A DNA stretch of 64,000 nucleotides from a virus: positions 172,072 to 236,071 of IMG/VR virus record IMGVR_UViG_3300042511_000879; one strand, given 5' to 3'. Positions 36,486 to 44,339 of the stretch are shown here, piece after piece. The stretch's first letter is position 1; each line of letters opens with the position of its first letter. Below the pieces are notes generated by a model that was not told where the DNA came from, did not search any database, and saw nothing but the letters and a program-made list of their open reading frames with translations. The position numbers and the translations under genes are program-made.

Positions 36486-36868
36486 TATATTAATTCATAT
36501 TTGGTTAATGTGTCTCTTCTCTCTTCTTTGTTAATTCCTATCAAATAGTTCTTAACGTTTTTAACGATTAACTTACTATAAAATGTTCCAATGTATGCTA
36601 ATGTTACCTTCTTTTTTTCTGACGGTCTTGTTTTTAAATCTATTTTAACATTTTTAACATCACTAATTGCGGATAGTATTTGATTTTTATAGCCAGAATT
36701 ACCATCGATTAAATTAATAACTCTATTTGTTAAAATACCATTAACAACTACCCGGATTTGATGGGGTTTATTACCTTTAAGATATGTGATTTGATACTCA
36801 TCATATCCAAGGTGTTTAAACCCTTCATCCGTCTTTTCGTATTTGGCAACTTTAAAAATGTTTTCCAT
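36485..36868 (-). CDS. Hypothetical protein, 127 aa
   Basis: A 127-residue basic protein (YLKGNKPHQIRVVVNGILTN, then KVTLAYIGTFYSKLIVKNVK). It overlaps the RNA ligase gene by one nucleotide and lies 3 nt from the kinase gene, so it probably belongs to the same RNA-repair unit. No family recognised. Confidence 0.55.
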   Translation of the reverse strand: MENIFKVAKYEKTDEGFKHLGYDEYQITYLKGNKPHQIRVVVNGILTNRVINLIDGNSGYKNQILSAISDVKNVKIDLKTRPSEKKKVTLAYIGTFYSKLIVKNVKNYLIGINKEERRDTLTKYELI

Positions 36869-36871
36869 CCT

Positions 36872-37255
36872 TTATAGTTTTACTTCAAATCTTTGTTTCA
36901 TTTTTTCTAATGTTTCTTGCGGAACATTGTGCTCATTTACCCCTCCATGTCGGTTTTCTACGATTAAGGAGTATACTCTATAGTCATATTTTTCAGCCAA
37001 ATCATAGTAGGCTTGCATTTCCCATTCTTGGGTAAATGTGTTTGCTACTGCTATTTTAAGTTCCATTTGCATAAACTCTTCACATCGGATTCTACACCAT
37101 TCATGCGCATCTTTTAATTTAGTTGCATTAAATTCATAAGTACCATTACTCATAAAATACTGGTCTGCTTCTAAACGATAACAATTTAATGATTCTGCCA
37201 GCGTAGATTTTCCAGCTCCTGGTAGTCCTCTTAATAAAAATAGTTCTTTACTCAT
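36872..37255 (-). CDS. P-loop nucleotide kinase, polynucleotide-kinase-like
   Basis: Start set at 37255 (M-S-K-E-L-F-L-L-R-G-L-P-G-A-G-K-S-T-L-A), 8 nt into the upstream gene; the longer frame only adds eight residues. The 127-residue protein has a Walker A GLPGAGKST, a D-x-x-F/E region (LEADQYF) and a C-terminal V-I-E-N-R-H-G lid-like segment, similar to the kinase domain of T4 Pnk. It would phosphorylate 5'-OH ends of RNA. The RNA ligase lies two genes downstream. A metabolite kinase is possible. Confidence 0.7.
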   Translation of the reverse strand: MSKELFLLRGLPGAGKSTLAESLNCYRLEADQYFMSNGTYEFNATKLKDAHEWCRIRCEEFMQMELKIAVANTFTQEWEMQAYYDLAEKYDYRVYSLIVENRHGGVNEHNVPQETLEKMKQRFEVKL

Positions 37256-37397
37256 ACCATTGTGATTTTTGTAGTTCATAATATTCCTCTTCAGTCATTG
37301 GCCTTTCATTGTAAATTGCTTCTGCGACCAAGAATCCAAATAGGAAAGCCATTAAAGCAATTATCAAAATTACTGCATTTGTATCTTTGTCTCCCAT
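37248..37397 (-). CDS. Small membrane protein, 49 aa
   Basis: One transmembrane helix (VILIIALMAFLFGFLVAEAI) after a short acidic start, with an acidic C-terminus (MTEEEYYELQKSQWYE). It overlaps the kinase start by 8 nt and is preceded by the 102-residue gene. Confidence 0.55.
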   Translation of the reverse strand: MGDKDTNAVILIIALMAFLFGFLVAEAIYNERPMTEEEYYELQKSQWYE

Positions 37398-37398
37398 C

Positions 37399-37707
37399 TT
37401 ATTTGTTGATTTGAGATTCTACTTCTTGAATAAAATCTGATGCTGATACTTTACCTCCAACATTAAATTTCATCAATTCATTTTCAGTGTATTCTCTTGA
37501 ACCGGTCTTCCAGTCATATATTGTAAAAATATCACCTTCAAAATCTACAACCCATTCAACTTGAACTTTATTATCTCCACTTGGCTCATTGTATGTAGGT
37601 TCTCCTAGTGCCTCTAGTAATTGACTATAAGTTGCAACAATATAACCTTGAAGTGATGTTCCTGATTCGTCTGCGTCTTCGATTGAAAGTACCTTAAAAT
37701 TTTTCAT
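37399..37707 (-). CDS. Hypothetical protein, 102 aa
   Basis: A 102-residue protein with a YSQLLEALGEPTYNEPSGDN start-like helix and W-V-V-D-F-E-G-D-I-F-T-I-Y-D-W-K-T-G-S, a beta sheet pattern met in small phage proteins of unknown function. First gene after promoter 13. Confidence 0.6.
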   Translation of the reverse strand: MKNFKVLSIEDADESGTSLQGYIVATYSQLLEALGEPTYNEPSGDNKVQVEWVVDFEGDIFTIYDWKTGSREYTENELMKFNVGGKVSASDFIQEVESQINK

Positions 37708-37717
37708 AGTGTTTCTT

Positions 37718-37795
37718 TGTTAAAATTAGATATGTAAATATAATCAATAGTTTAGAATCCTGAAAATCTAAAATGTTAATTTTTTGTTAAAGTTT
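37718..37795 (-). promoter_or_regulatory. Class A promoter 13
   Basis: Minus-strand distal block AAATTAACATTTT-like, middle TTTTCAGG and TATATTTAC at 16 nt. Drives the RNA-repair operon (37707 down). The distal block overlaps the stop of the AlkB-like gene. Confidence 0.75.
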
Positions 37796-38350
37796 TTGTC
37801 TTCGAAAGCTTAAACTTAATCGAGGTTCTACATCATTTTTTTCTTTTGGAATTCCATGTAAATATATGTCTTGCATACCAGGACCCATAAATAACATAGA
37901 ATTATGTTTTAGTACAACCTCGTATCCAATGTTGGTAAATCTATTAATCAATCTCATTTTACGATTAGAATTGCCGAGTGTAAGTGTCGCAACAATCATT
38001 GGTTGTTCTAGGTCTGGCATTTTGTCGGTATGATCCCTAAAAGAACAATTTCCACTATTATAATAATTAAGAGTGCATGTATTAAAATAATCAGCGTTAA
38101 CAGGTAACTTCTCCTCTAATTCTTTTTTAATTCTTAAAACAGTTTCAGAGTAGTTTTTTCGACCATACTTTTTGCCAAATAGTGTGTATGTAATACCCTT
38201 ATCGGTCATTCTACACATTTTTCTACCACCTCGACCGGGTTTATCAAAACTGGCTTCTACTTTAACACTATCAAAAAGATTTGGATAATTATCAATGTCC
38301 AATATATCTTCAATTAAATAGATGTTGTCAATTAGTTTTATTGCTTTCAT
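37787..38350 (-). CDS. alkB: AlkB-like 2-oxoglutarate/Fe(II) dioxygenase
   Basis: A 187-residue AlkB-family enzyme: LNYYNSGNCSFRDHTDK gives the H-x-D iron pair, HNSMLFMGPGMQDIYLHGIP the distal histidine, and PRLSLSFRRQ the R-x-S-x-x-F-R motif that holds 2-oxoglutarate and substrate. AlkB enzymes remove alkyl groups from bases in DNA or RNA; tRNA is a known substrate of some. It is first after promoter 14 and may guard either the phage genome or its tRNAs. A general DNA-repair role is the default. Confidence 0.85.
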   Translation of the reverse strand: MKAIKLIDNIYLIEDILDIDNYPNLFDSVKVEASFDKPGRGGRKMCRMTDKGITYTLFGKKYGRKNYSETVLRIKKELEEKLPVNADYFNTCTLNYYNSGNCSFRDHTDKMPDLEQPMIVATLTLGNSNRKMRLINRFTNIGYEVVLKHNSMLFMGPGMQDIYLHGIPKEKNDVEPRLSLSFRRQKL

Positions 38351-38351
38351 T

Positions 38352-38438
38352 TAATTAAATTTAATATGTAAATATAAACAAAAAACCTGACACGGTAAAA
38401 TGTCAGGTTAATTATTTTCAAAAAGTTATTAACAATTT
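38352..38438 (-). promoter_or_regulatory. Class A promoter 14 with embedded terminator hairpin
   Basis: Minus strand: stem CCTGACA/TGTCAGG with loop TTTTACCG, then TTTTTTG and TATATTTAC. Terminates the sigma-factor operon and starts the AlkB-like gene. Confidence 0.8.
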
Positions 38439-38649
38439 AACAAACTTCATGTTTTTTAATTTTATGTTGTTTTTTATAGCTCTCTATAAAACTGCCACCA
38501 ACTCCAATCTCATCGATAATATAATTATTCGGAATCATTGGTTTCCTGGCATTCAGATTTATAATTTTATCCGGGTTTTGTTCATTCTCAAACACAATCA
38601 TGTATTTTGTTTTTGAACTGCTAGATTTTCTATAGACAACAACAACCAT
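38437..38649 (-). CDS. Hypothetical small basic protein, 70 aa
   Basis: A 70-residue protein with a basic N-terminus (V-V-V-V-Y-R-K-S-S-S-S-K-T-K-Y), immediately downstream of the sigma-factor gene and overlapping its stop by 1 nt. Could be a sigma-factor partner such as an anti-sigma or co-activator, but this is position-based only. Confidence 0.5.
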   Translation of the reverse strand: MVVVVYRKSSSSKTKYMIVFENEQNPDKIINLNARKPMIPNNYIIDEIGVGGSFIESYKKQHKIKKHEVC

Positions 38650-39263
38650 TACGACATCATATTTTCTTCGATGATTGCTTTACCTCTACGAATACGGTTT
38701 TTAATAGTTTGTAGCGGTAAGTCATGTTTTTCTGCGATTTCTTCGTACTTCATCTCATTAATCAAACGATCAATTACAATTTCACGGTACATTCCTTTCA
38801 GGTTTTCAATTTCAGTAAGAGCACGACCATACTTTGCCATAAGTTCGTCATCTTCCTCAAGGAAATCCTGTTCGGTTTTCATTACGTAATCTTCAATAGC
38901 ACCATTTAATCCTTTTGAGCCACTTACAAATTCACCATTCTCACTTACTTCAACACCGTAATCAGATAGGGCATCCAGGGAGGATTGTTTGTTTCTATTA
39001 TTGATATGTCCTAATGCATCATTGAATGCAATTCGGTACAACCATGTAGTGATCTGGTATTGTGGGTCATATTGATCAATTTTAGTCCACAATTTTGTTA
39101 AAGTGTTTACGGCAATATCTTCAGCCATTTCGCGATCTTTTACTATTTTATTAATATAAGTCGTAAGTCCTGGTTTTACTTTGTAAAAAAGTGCAGTAAA
39201 GTCTGCTTCAGAACGGGTTGATAAAAAATTCTCTGTTAATTCTCTGTAAGATTTAGATGCCAT
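38649..39263 (-). CDS. RNA polymerase sigma factor (ECF/sigma-70-like)
   Basis: A 204-residue sigma factor. The N-terminal region 2 reads YINKIVKDREMAEDIAVNTL, KLWTKIDQYDPQYQITTWLY and RIAFNDALGHI; the C-terminal region 4 contains MYREIVIDRLINEMKYEEIA and LPLQTIKNRIRRGK, a helix-turn-helix. It is the only transcription initiation factor seen in the window, so it may recognise one of the two promoter classes (late, like T4 gp55, is attractive). It is itself driven by class A promoter 15. Confidence 0.85.
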   Translation of the reverse strand: MASKSYRELTENFLSTRSEADFTALFYKVKPGLTTYINKIVKDREMAEDIAVNTLTKLWTKIDQYDPQYQITTWLYRIAFNDALGHINNRNKQSSLDALSDYGVEVSENGEFVSGSKGLNGAIEDYVMKTEQDFLEEDDELMAKYGRALTEIENLKGMYREIVIDRLINEMKYEEIAEKHDLPLQTIKNRIRRGKAIIEENMMS

Positions 39264-39272
39264 ATTTGTTTT

Positions 39273-39355
39273 TGTTTTTTAATTATAATGTAAATATAAT
39301 ACAATTTTTTGAATAGGGAAACACTAGAGTGTTAAAATTTTGTTAAAGTTATTAA
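39273..39355 (-). promoter_or_regulatory. Class A promoter 15
   Basis: Minus-strand blocks TTTTAACACT, a TTTCCC-type middle block, and TATATTTAC. Drives the sigma-factor gene. The element begins just after the stop of the degenerate phosphoesterase-like gene. Confidence 0.75.
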
Positions 39356-39357
39356 CA

Positions 39358-39876
39358 TTATTCTACTTCATTGAAGAGCTCAATTATCTTGGATAATTCT
39401 ACGGGTTTAAATTCCCAAAAGTCACAACAACAATTAATTGTTTTGGTCTTATGGTTACTTGCATACTTTTTATTCGGAAATCCTATGATTGAATAGGCAC
39501 CTTTTGATTTGCGTGGCCATTCAAGGAGAGGCCAATATGAAAGAACTGCGTTCTCTTCTGAAAAGACTTCTAATAGTCCATTAAAAAAGTCAATATCTAG
39601 GGCAGAGGCGGTCTCTTCTAGCTCTTCAAGGGCCTGGTCAAATTCTCCGTCTATATTAATAATAGTCCCGTTCAGGTTTCTAAGGAAATATTCCGCAGTT
39701 TCTGGGTCCCATGCAAAGTTACCTAAAACGTACACTATATCTTCCGGAGAGACTGTTGAATTCCATGATTCAAAAAGAGTTTGATTCATTTCTTGGACAT
39801 CCTCGAAGGGTCTTTTATATGATTTTATGGCACCTGGTCGGCCAAATTGCTGATTTGATGTTACGAATGTTTTCAT
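39358..39876 (-). CDS. Degenerate metallophosphoesterase-like protein (metal ligands lost)
   Basis: A 172-residue protein whose outline follows the calcineurin-like protein at 18566-19231, but with changes at nearly every metal ligand: T-S-D-T-H becomes T-S-N-Q-Q, L-G-D becomes L-G-N-F-A-W, and G-N-H-D becomes D-G-E-F-D. It is still a full-length domain with an intact reading frame. Probably a pseudoenzyme that binds a ligand or inhibits a partner. Nuclease-like neighbour 39876-40412 is co-transcribed. Confidence 0.6.
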   Translation of the reverse strand: MKTFVTSNQQFGRPGAIKSYKRPFEDVQEMNQTLFESWNSTVSPEDIVYVLGNFAWDPETAEYFLRNLNGTIINIDGEFDQALEELEETASALDIDFFNGLLEVFSEENAVLSYWPLLEWPRKSKGAYSIIGFPNKKYASNHKTKTINCCCDFWEFKPVELSKIIELFNEVE

Positions 39877-40412
39877 TAAACTATTGCAAATTTTACGTTA
39901 AAATTATCCCACAAATTCTCTAAGAATTTTTGTTCATTTACTGCAGATGAGCCTTTGACGATTCTACCATCCTCACTAACATCAATAAACATATAAATAA
40001 CAAAATCATAAGCAGTTGAATATACTATTGATTGTCCAAATCCTTCTCGTAAGGATGAACCTCTGTCTCCCTTCTTAAATTCGATGGCAATAGTAACCCC
40101 TTCGCTTTGGATTGTCATATCCGGACGGTTTTGAGTCCCCATGAATTGAATTTGTTTCACAGTGGTATTTACATTACCCTCCCATTTAATCATTGTTCTT
40201 GCTTTTTCTTTGGCAAGAGATCTGCTAAAGCCCTTCTTTTCCATGACATATTCTGTCAACTGAGTAAGAAGGTGAGGATAAATAAATTGAATTATTTTAT
40301 CCTCACTTTGATTCTTGTAGCCAATTGTTTCAAAAACATCACGAGTAGTAATGCCGTCTTGGATAGCTTCTAGCAAATCTAAACGTTTTTTAGATTTACT
40401 TGCTAATTTCAT
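39876..40412 (-). CDS. PD-(D/E)xK nuclease-like protein
   Basis: A 178-residue protein with a restriction-endonuclease-like core: NRPDMTIQSEGVTIAIEFKK, that is P-D-x-x-I ... E-F-K, followed by GDRGSSLREGFGQSIVYS, an end helix found in this fold. The N-terminal helix bundle may bind DNA. No catalytic partner identified. Overlaps its neighbour by one nucleotide. Confidence 0.6.
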   Translation of the reverse strand: MKLASKSKKRLDLLEAIQDGITTRDVFETIGYKNQSEDKIIQFIYPHLLTQLTEYVMEKKGFSRSLAKEKARTMIKWEGNVNTTVKQIQFMGTQNRPDMTIQSEGVTIAIEFKKGDRGSSLREGFGQSIVYSTAYDFVIYMFIDVSEDGRIVKGSSAVNEQKFLENLWDNFNVKFAIV

Positions 40413-40414
40413 AA

Positions 40415-40933
40415 TTATTGTGCGATTTCTTCTACTGCAACCTCAGGTTTTTCTGCTTCATCAATAGCAACATCAAGTTCTGCTAATTGAACGTGTTTCT
40501 CTTGGATTACCTTGTTAGCCTCAGCCATTTCATTTAAGGCATTTGAGATTTGAGCACCTACATTTGTTAGTAATCTAGTAAAGATTTTAGCTCCATCAAT
40601 ACCAGTACCTGTTATGTTTGTGATAATAGTGTACAATTGATTAAGTTGAACTCCACTAAGTTGAACAGTAGATTCTCCCTTGTCTGCGATTTGGAATTGT
40701 TTCTTTTGGTCTGCTAATGCATCATAAAGGTTAATTACAAAAGCAGCATTTTTAATACTCCACTCGTAATTTTTGTCAATTTGCTTTAAGATAGCGTTAA
40801 TGTTTTGGATGCTTTCAAGATTTACAGAATATTTCTTTTCTGCTAAGTCTTTTTGTGCCTCGTTAACTTCAATTTCTAATTGAGAACGTAGGTCTTTTAA
40901 TTCTGCTGTAGATTTTTGTTTTGCTTTCGCCAT
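40415..40933 (-). CDS. Hypothetical helical/coiled-coil protein, 172 aa
   Basis: A 172-residue acidic, largely helical protein (SQLEIEVNEAQKDLAEKKYS, VIQEKHVQLAELDVAIDEAE). Coiled-coil character at both ends. Lies between the GMP-kinase-like and nuclease-like genes; a late-type AATATATAA motif lies upstream. Function unknown. Confidence 0.55.
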   Translation of the reverse strand: MAKAKQKSTAELKDLRSQLEIEVNEAQKDLAEKKYSVNLESIQNINAILKQIDKNYEWSIKNAAFVINLYDALADQKKQFQIADKGESTVQLSGVQLNQLYTIITNITGTGIDGAKIFTRLLTNVGAQISNALNEMAEANKVIQEKHVQLAELDVAIDEAEKPEVAVEEIAQ

Positions 40934-40960
40934 TTGAATTGTTTTAGGTATTATATATTA

Positions 40961-41440
40961 TTAAAAGTTTTCATTAGTTATTTTACAATCAAAATCAAAA
41001 AAGTTTCTAAATTGTTCATTATCTGCTGAAATTCTTCTGTCAGTTGAATCATTTTTATCATTTCGATCACCTAGGCGCTCTCTACGAATCTCTTCTGGGA
41101 TGTCTAAGTATATTACAAAGACCCTGTTTCTGTAGTCCTGTTCAAGCAGAGTAACAGCCTCAGCATTTAGAATCATCACATCGCATCGCTCAAATTCATC
41201 TTTGGTTAGGCCATATTTCCAACCATTAAATTCTTGCCATTCTGCAAATTCTCCTCTTTCAATTTTAGAATCAAATTCCTCAGTTGTTAGATAATAATAG
41301 TCCTTTCCATGAACTTCGCCCTCTCTAGGTAAACGGGTTGTACATGAAACTCCATACACAAATCCCTTGTCCATCATTCGTTTTCTTAAGTAATCCTTAC
41401 CGGTAGCAGCAGCTCCGACAATTGCAATTTTTCCAGTCAT
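40961..41440 (-). CDS. gmk: Guanylate-kinase-like nucleotide kinase
   Basis: A 159-residue GMP-kinase-fold protein: P-loop G-A-A-A-T-G-K-D, the GMP-binding segment SCTTRLPREGEVHGKDYYYL, and a lid-like I-P-E-E-I-R-R-E-R-L. The canonical P-loop is G-x-S-G-x-G-K; here it is G-A-A-A-T-G-K, so catalysis may be altered. It would make GDP or dGDP for the phage pool, or act on a modified base, as in T4 gp1 dNMP kinase. Shortened relative to bacterial Gmk (~205). Confidence 0.75.
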   Translation of the reverse strand: MTGKIAIVGAAATGKDYLRKRMMDKGFVYGVSCTTRLPREGEVHGKDYYYLTTEEFDSKIERGEFAEWQEFNGWKYGLTKDEFERCDVMILNAEAVTLLEQDYRNRVFVIYLDIPEEIRRERLGDRNDKNDSTDRRISADNEQFRNFFDFDCKITNENF

Positions 41441-41448
41441 ATAAATAT

Positions 41449-42294
41449 TTATTTTTTAGTGTATGCTTCAGGGCTTGGCATTCCGCTATAGTGACACCAA
41501 GTATCAGAGTCAAATTCAACAAGGTCCCATTTCCGGTCGTACCAAAATCTTCGACCATTGGCATCAACTATATTTGCCATAGTTGGATTTGAGTAACATT
41601 GAAAGAAATGTTCTGGAGCGGCGTCTAATCCAAAGGGGTTTTTCCAGTCTTTAATACTTCCACCTCCCATTACGTAGGCAAGTTGCGGTATTTCTCGGCA
41701 TAAGGTTAAAATGTCAGGGTATTGTTGCAGAATCTCTCTAGCCGGAAGGAATGGATTTGCATCTGCAACTCTATATAAAATCTCAGCTCGTAAGTAGTTT
41801 CCAATTCCATTAAAGTACTTCTGGTTCATCATTACCAAGTGAACTGGTTTATCAAATTCCTTCTTGTCAATATTGTCCATTATGTTTTTTTGGAATCCTT
41901 CAAAGTCCTGTGTGGGGTCTGGTCCTCTGTCCGCTGACCAGTCGCTTTCAACTTTCCACTTTCCAAATCGTCGAACATCTACAAAACTCAGGGTCTTTCC
42001 ACATTCTGAATAGAACTTAAGATGGGCATGTTTTGATTCTTTACCTGTTGGGGTTATTTGAAAATGTCCAGCCATACCCATGTTCATTCTGAGAGAAACA
42101 TATCCGATTGGAGAGATTAAATACACCATCAATTCTTTTCCTCGGCTCTTTGCACTAATTTTAAAAACCGTAGATTCTGCATCAATTTCAACCCCTTTAT
42201 GCACGGGATTCTTTTCAATCTTATTAAAAAAAAGACCTTCAGATACTGTATTAATATACGCTGCTGTAAGTTTAAGTTCTGCTAATTCTGGCAT
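41449..42294 (-). CDS. Fpg/Nei-family DNA glycosylase
   Basis: Start set at 42294 so that the protein begins M-P-E-L-A-E: in this family the catalytic proline must follow the initiator Met, and Glu3 is also catalytic. The 281-residue protein has LRMNMGMAGHFQI, the H2TH-type segment QKYFNGIGNYLRAEILYR, and a C-terminal GRRFWYDRKWD in place of the usual four-cysteine zinc finger (zincless finger). It excises oxidised bases and cuts the abasic strand. The longer frame to 42318 is unlikely. Confidence 0.8.
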   Translation of the reverse strand: MPELAELKLTAAYINTVSEGLFFNKIEKNPVHKGVEIDAESTVFKISAKSRGKELMVYLISPIGYVSLRMNMGMAGHFQITPTGKESKHAHLKFYSECGKTLSFVDVRRFGKWKVESDWSADRGPDPTQDFEGFQKNIMDNIDKKEFDKPVHLVMMNQKYFNGIGNYLRAEILYRVADANPFLPAREILQQYPDILTLCREIPQLAYVMGGGSIKDWKNPFGLDAAPEHFFQCYSNPTMANIVDANGRRFWYDRKWDLVEFDSDTWCHYSGMPSPEAYTKK

Positions 42295-42295
42295 A

Positions 42296-42493
42296 TTAAG
42301 ATTTAAAAAATGAAACAATAAATACTATTAGAAAGAATGGCCAAAATACGGCCAATAAGACATGTTCAAACCTTGTATATGGTTTTAAATGGATTCCAAT
42401 CGGATTACTCTCATTTAACAGTTCTCTTAGTTGGTGCATCCCAAATGAATAGGACACACCAAATAATAAGTACAAAATGATATTGTGTATCAT
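42296..42493 (-). CDS. Small membrane protein, 65 aa
   Basis: Two hydrophobic helices (IILYLLFGVSYSFGM and HVLLAVFWPFFLIVFIVSFF) with a short loop. One nt from the glycosylase start. Function unknown. Confidence 0.55.
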   Translation of the reverse strand: MIHNIILYLLFGVSYSFGMHQLRELLNESNPIGIHLKPYTRFEHVLLAVFWPFFLIVFIVSFFKS

Positions 42494-42494
42494 T

Positions 42495-42713
42495 TTATTT
42501 TTTGCTTGAGGTTGAAGTTCCTTTGAATAGGATTGAAAATAAGAAATTCAATCCAAGAGCTTGCCAAAATGTGATTGGGTGAACTCCATCAACTGCACTA
42601 ATTAAACATCCATTCCATAATAATTGTACTGGCCATGCAAATAAGATTGCAGCCACGACTAATAATGCTATCCCAGCAAAGATTAATCCGATTCCTGTAG
42701 TTAATTTTTCCAT
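42495..42713 (-). CDS. Small membrane protein, 72 aa
   Basis: Two hydrophobic segments (GLIFAGIALLVVAAILFAW and FWQALGLNFLFSILFKG) with a polar loop. Part of a cluster of short membrane genes at 42.3-44.3 kb. Confidence 0.55.
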   Translation of the reverse strand: MEKLTTGIGLIFAGIALLVVAAILFAWPVQLLWNGCLISAVDGVHPITFWQALGLNFLFSILFKGTSTSSKK

Positions 42714-42718
42714 AATAA

Positions 42719-42868
42719 TTATATTTGTTCTTCGGGTTTTGTTTCAATTACTAAATAAGTTCCAACCTCAGTACGTTTTACCGTTCCATAGGTTACAAGT
42801 CTCCTAACTACTTCTAAATCGGTTGTAGCCATCAGGTTTAATGTGTGTTCCATGTAGATTACTTTCAT
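42719..42868 (-). CDS. Hypothetical protein, 49 aa
   Basis: M-K-V-I-Y-M-E-H-T-L-N-L-M-A-T-T ... ending I-E-T-K-P-E-E-Q-I. Small mixed protein, coupled to the upstream membrane gene by an ATGA overlap. No family recognised. Confidence 0.55.
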   Translation of the reverse strand: MKVIYMEHTLNLMATTDLEVVRRLVTYGTVKRTEVGTYLVIETKPEEQI

Positions 42869-43056
42869 ATTTTCTTTATTTTAAAGTTTAATACCAACCA
42901 TCCTAAAATTAATGTAGGTATTCCAACCCACCATATCCATTCTCTATTATATTCAATTCCTCCAACTTTACCAAAAAAATAGGACATTGTTGGTATTAAC
43001 CATATAGTCATAGACCCTATTGGATTCGAAAAAATGCTTCGTTTAACTATTTTCAT
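42865..43056 (-). CDS. Small membrane protein, 63 aa
   Basis: Basic N-terminus then two hydrophobic segments (GSMTIWLIPTMSYFFGKV and WIWWVGIPTLILGWLVLNF). Overlaps the next gene by 4 nt. Function unknown. Confidence 0.55.
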   Translation of the reverse strand: MKIVKRSIFSNPIGSMTIWLIPTMSYFFGKVGGIEYNREWIWWVGIPTLILGWLVLNFKIKKI

Positions 43057-43062
43057 ATCTTT

Positions 43063-43725
43063 TTATTTTACTTCGTCAATTTTAGTTATTTCGGCAGTTT
43101 GAAAATCTATTCGGTAGATTCCTAATGGTAATGCTATCTCTTTGTCATACCAACTATATGTATGATTGATAATTATACAGTTGACTCCTTGGATTGTTGG
43201 TGAACTTTTAGGTGCAATTGCATTTCCAGTTCGTAAATCATATATGTAATTACCAATCGAAGCAAGATGTCCTCCTATATGGTATGGATAATCTAAACTT
43301 TCCCTATTTAAACAAATTTCTCCAAGTCTATTAATAATTACATGGGTTCCAAATGAAAAACCATTATCGTTCTTTTTTGGTTGTTTTGTTTTAACGTAAT
43401 TAATTAAAGAGCAATAACCATCTTTAAAAGTTCCGCCAAGTCCGCCTTTACGAAAGATTAAGTCCGATACTTTAAGGTCATTATGATATAGGTGAGAATA
43501 TTTCATCCCTACAATTCTAGAGTTTTCAGATTGTTTTTTTGTAAGAGGAATCGGTCGAAGTTCATATCCATCTCCTAATTTTTGGTATGGATATTTTTCT
43601 ATCGGTTCAGGTTTATGTAAACCTCCAAAGATACTCTCAAGCATTCCACCTGAATTTGAAATAAAAGCATTCATTAATTTTAATCCTTCTAATGCATCAT
43701 CGATGTTTTTTTCTTTATTGCTCAT
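43063..43725 (-). CDS. Hypothetical protein, 220 aa
   Basis: A 220-residue soluble protein with an amphipathic N-terminus and beta-rich body (YQKLGDGYELRPIPLTKKQS, FGTHVIINRLGEICLNRESL, IIINHTYSWYDKEIALPLGI). The body has repeated strand-turn units. No family recognised. Confidence 0.5.
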   Translation of the reverse strand: MSNKEKNIDDALEGLKLMNAFISNSGGMLESIFGGLHKPEPIEKYPYQKLGDGYELRPIPLTKKQSENSRIVGMKYSHLYHNDLKVSDLIFRKGGLGGTFKDGYCSLINYVKTKQPKKNDNGFSFGTHVIINRLGEICLNRESLDYPYHIGGHLASIGNYIYDLRTGNAIAPKSSPTIQGVNCIIINHTYSWYDKEIALPLGIYRIDFQTAEITKIDEVK

Positions 43726-43921
43726 TACTTGTTTTTTTAAATTGTTCAGGATATAAAATAGTGTAATTTCTGGTTATGCACCATTTTGCATACATTAATG
43801 GAATTCCCCAGAAATATTTTAAGACAGGTTTTACAAAACGGTGTCCATTGTAATCTCCTACTAATAAATAACTATCAACAGTATAATCATGGTCTACTTC
43901 CCATTTAATAATTCCGTCCAT
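43715..43921 (-). CDS. Hypothetical protein, 68 aa
   Basis: An acidic start (M-D-G-I-I-K-W-E-V-D-H-D-Y) and an aromatic centre (FVKPVLKYFWGIPLMYAKWC), possibly membrane-associated. Overlaps both neighbours by 1-11 nt. Confidence 0.5.
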   Translation of the reverse strand: MDGIIKWEVDHDYTVDSYLLVGDYNGHRFVKPVLKYFWGIPLMYAKWCITRNYTILYPEQFKKTSNEQ

Positions 43922-44337
43922 TATTTTACGTATTTAATTTTAGTTTTTATAATGGCTAGCATTTGTTTCATTTTATCATAGTGGGGTCCTCCACCTGATA
44001 ATCTTCTAAGAGTTCCACCTTCTATAAATTCATCATTGATTATTGCATGCAGTTCCTTTGAAGTTTCAGCAGCTTCGATTCTTTCACTAACCTCTTCGGC
44101 CCTGTCCCAGAATAATGTATTGGACTTTGACATGCTAACCATAAGTAGGGCAATAGCAGTAAATGGAATTGACATTAGGCTTGAAAATTTAAGAGATGTC
44201 ACTGGATTTGTAAATACATCTTCAGGTCCTCCCATTGCTTGAGAGAGTCCAAACCATATTATAAATACGACCGTTGTCATTATTGCATACCATATTGGAA
44301 GTGCAAGGTACCATTTTAAGTTTGATAGTTTTTCCAT
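43921..44337 (-). CDS. Membrane protein, 138 aa
   Basis: Two hydrophobic helices (WYLALPIWYAIMTTVVFIIW and SLKFSSLMSIPFTAIALLMV) followed by a soluble helical tail (RAEEVSERIEAAETSKELHA) and basic end. Function unknown. Confidence 0.55.
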   Translation of the reverse strand: MEKLSNLKWYLALPIWYAIMTTVVFIIWFGLSQAMGGPEDVFTNPVTSLKFSSLMSIPFTAIALLMVSMSKSNTLFWDRAEEVSERIEAAETSKELHAIINDEFIEGGTLRRLSGGGPHYDKMKQMLAIIKTKIKYVK

Positions 44338-44339
44338 GA

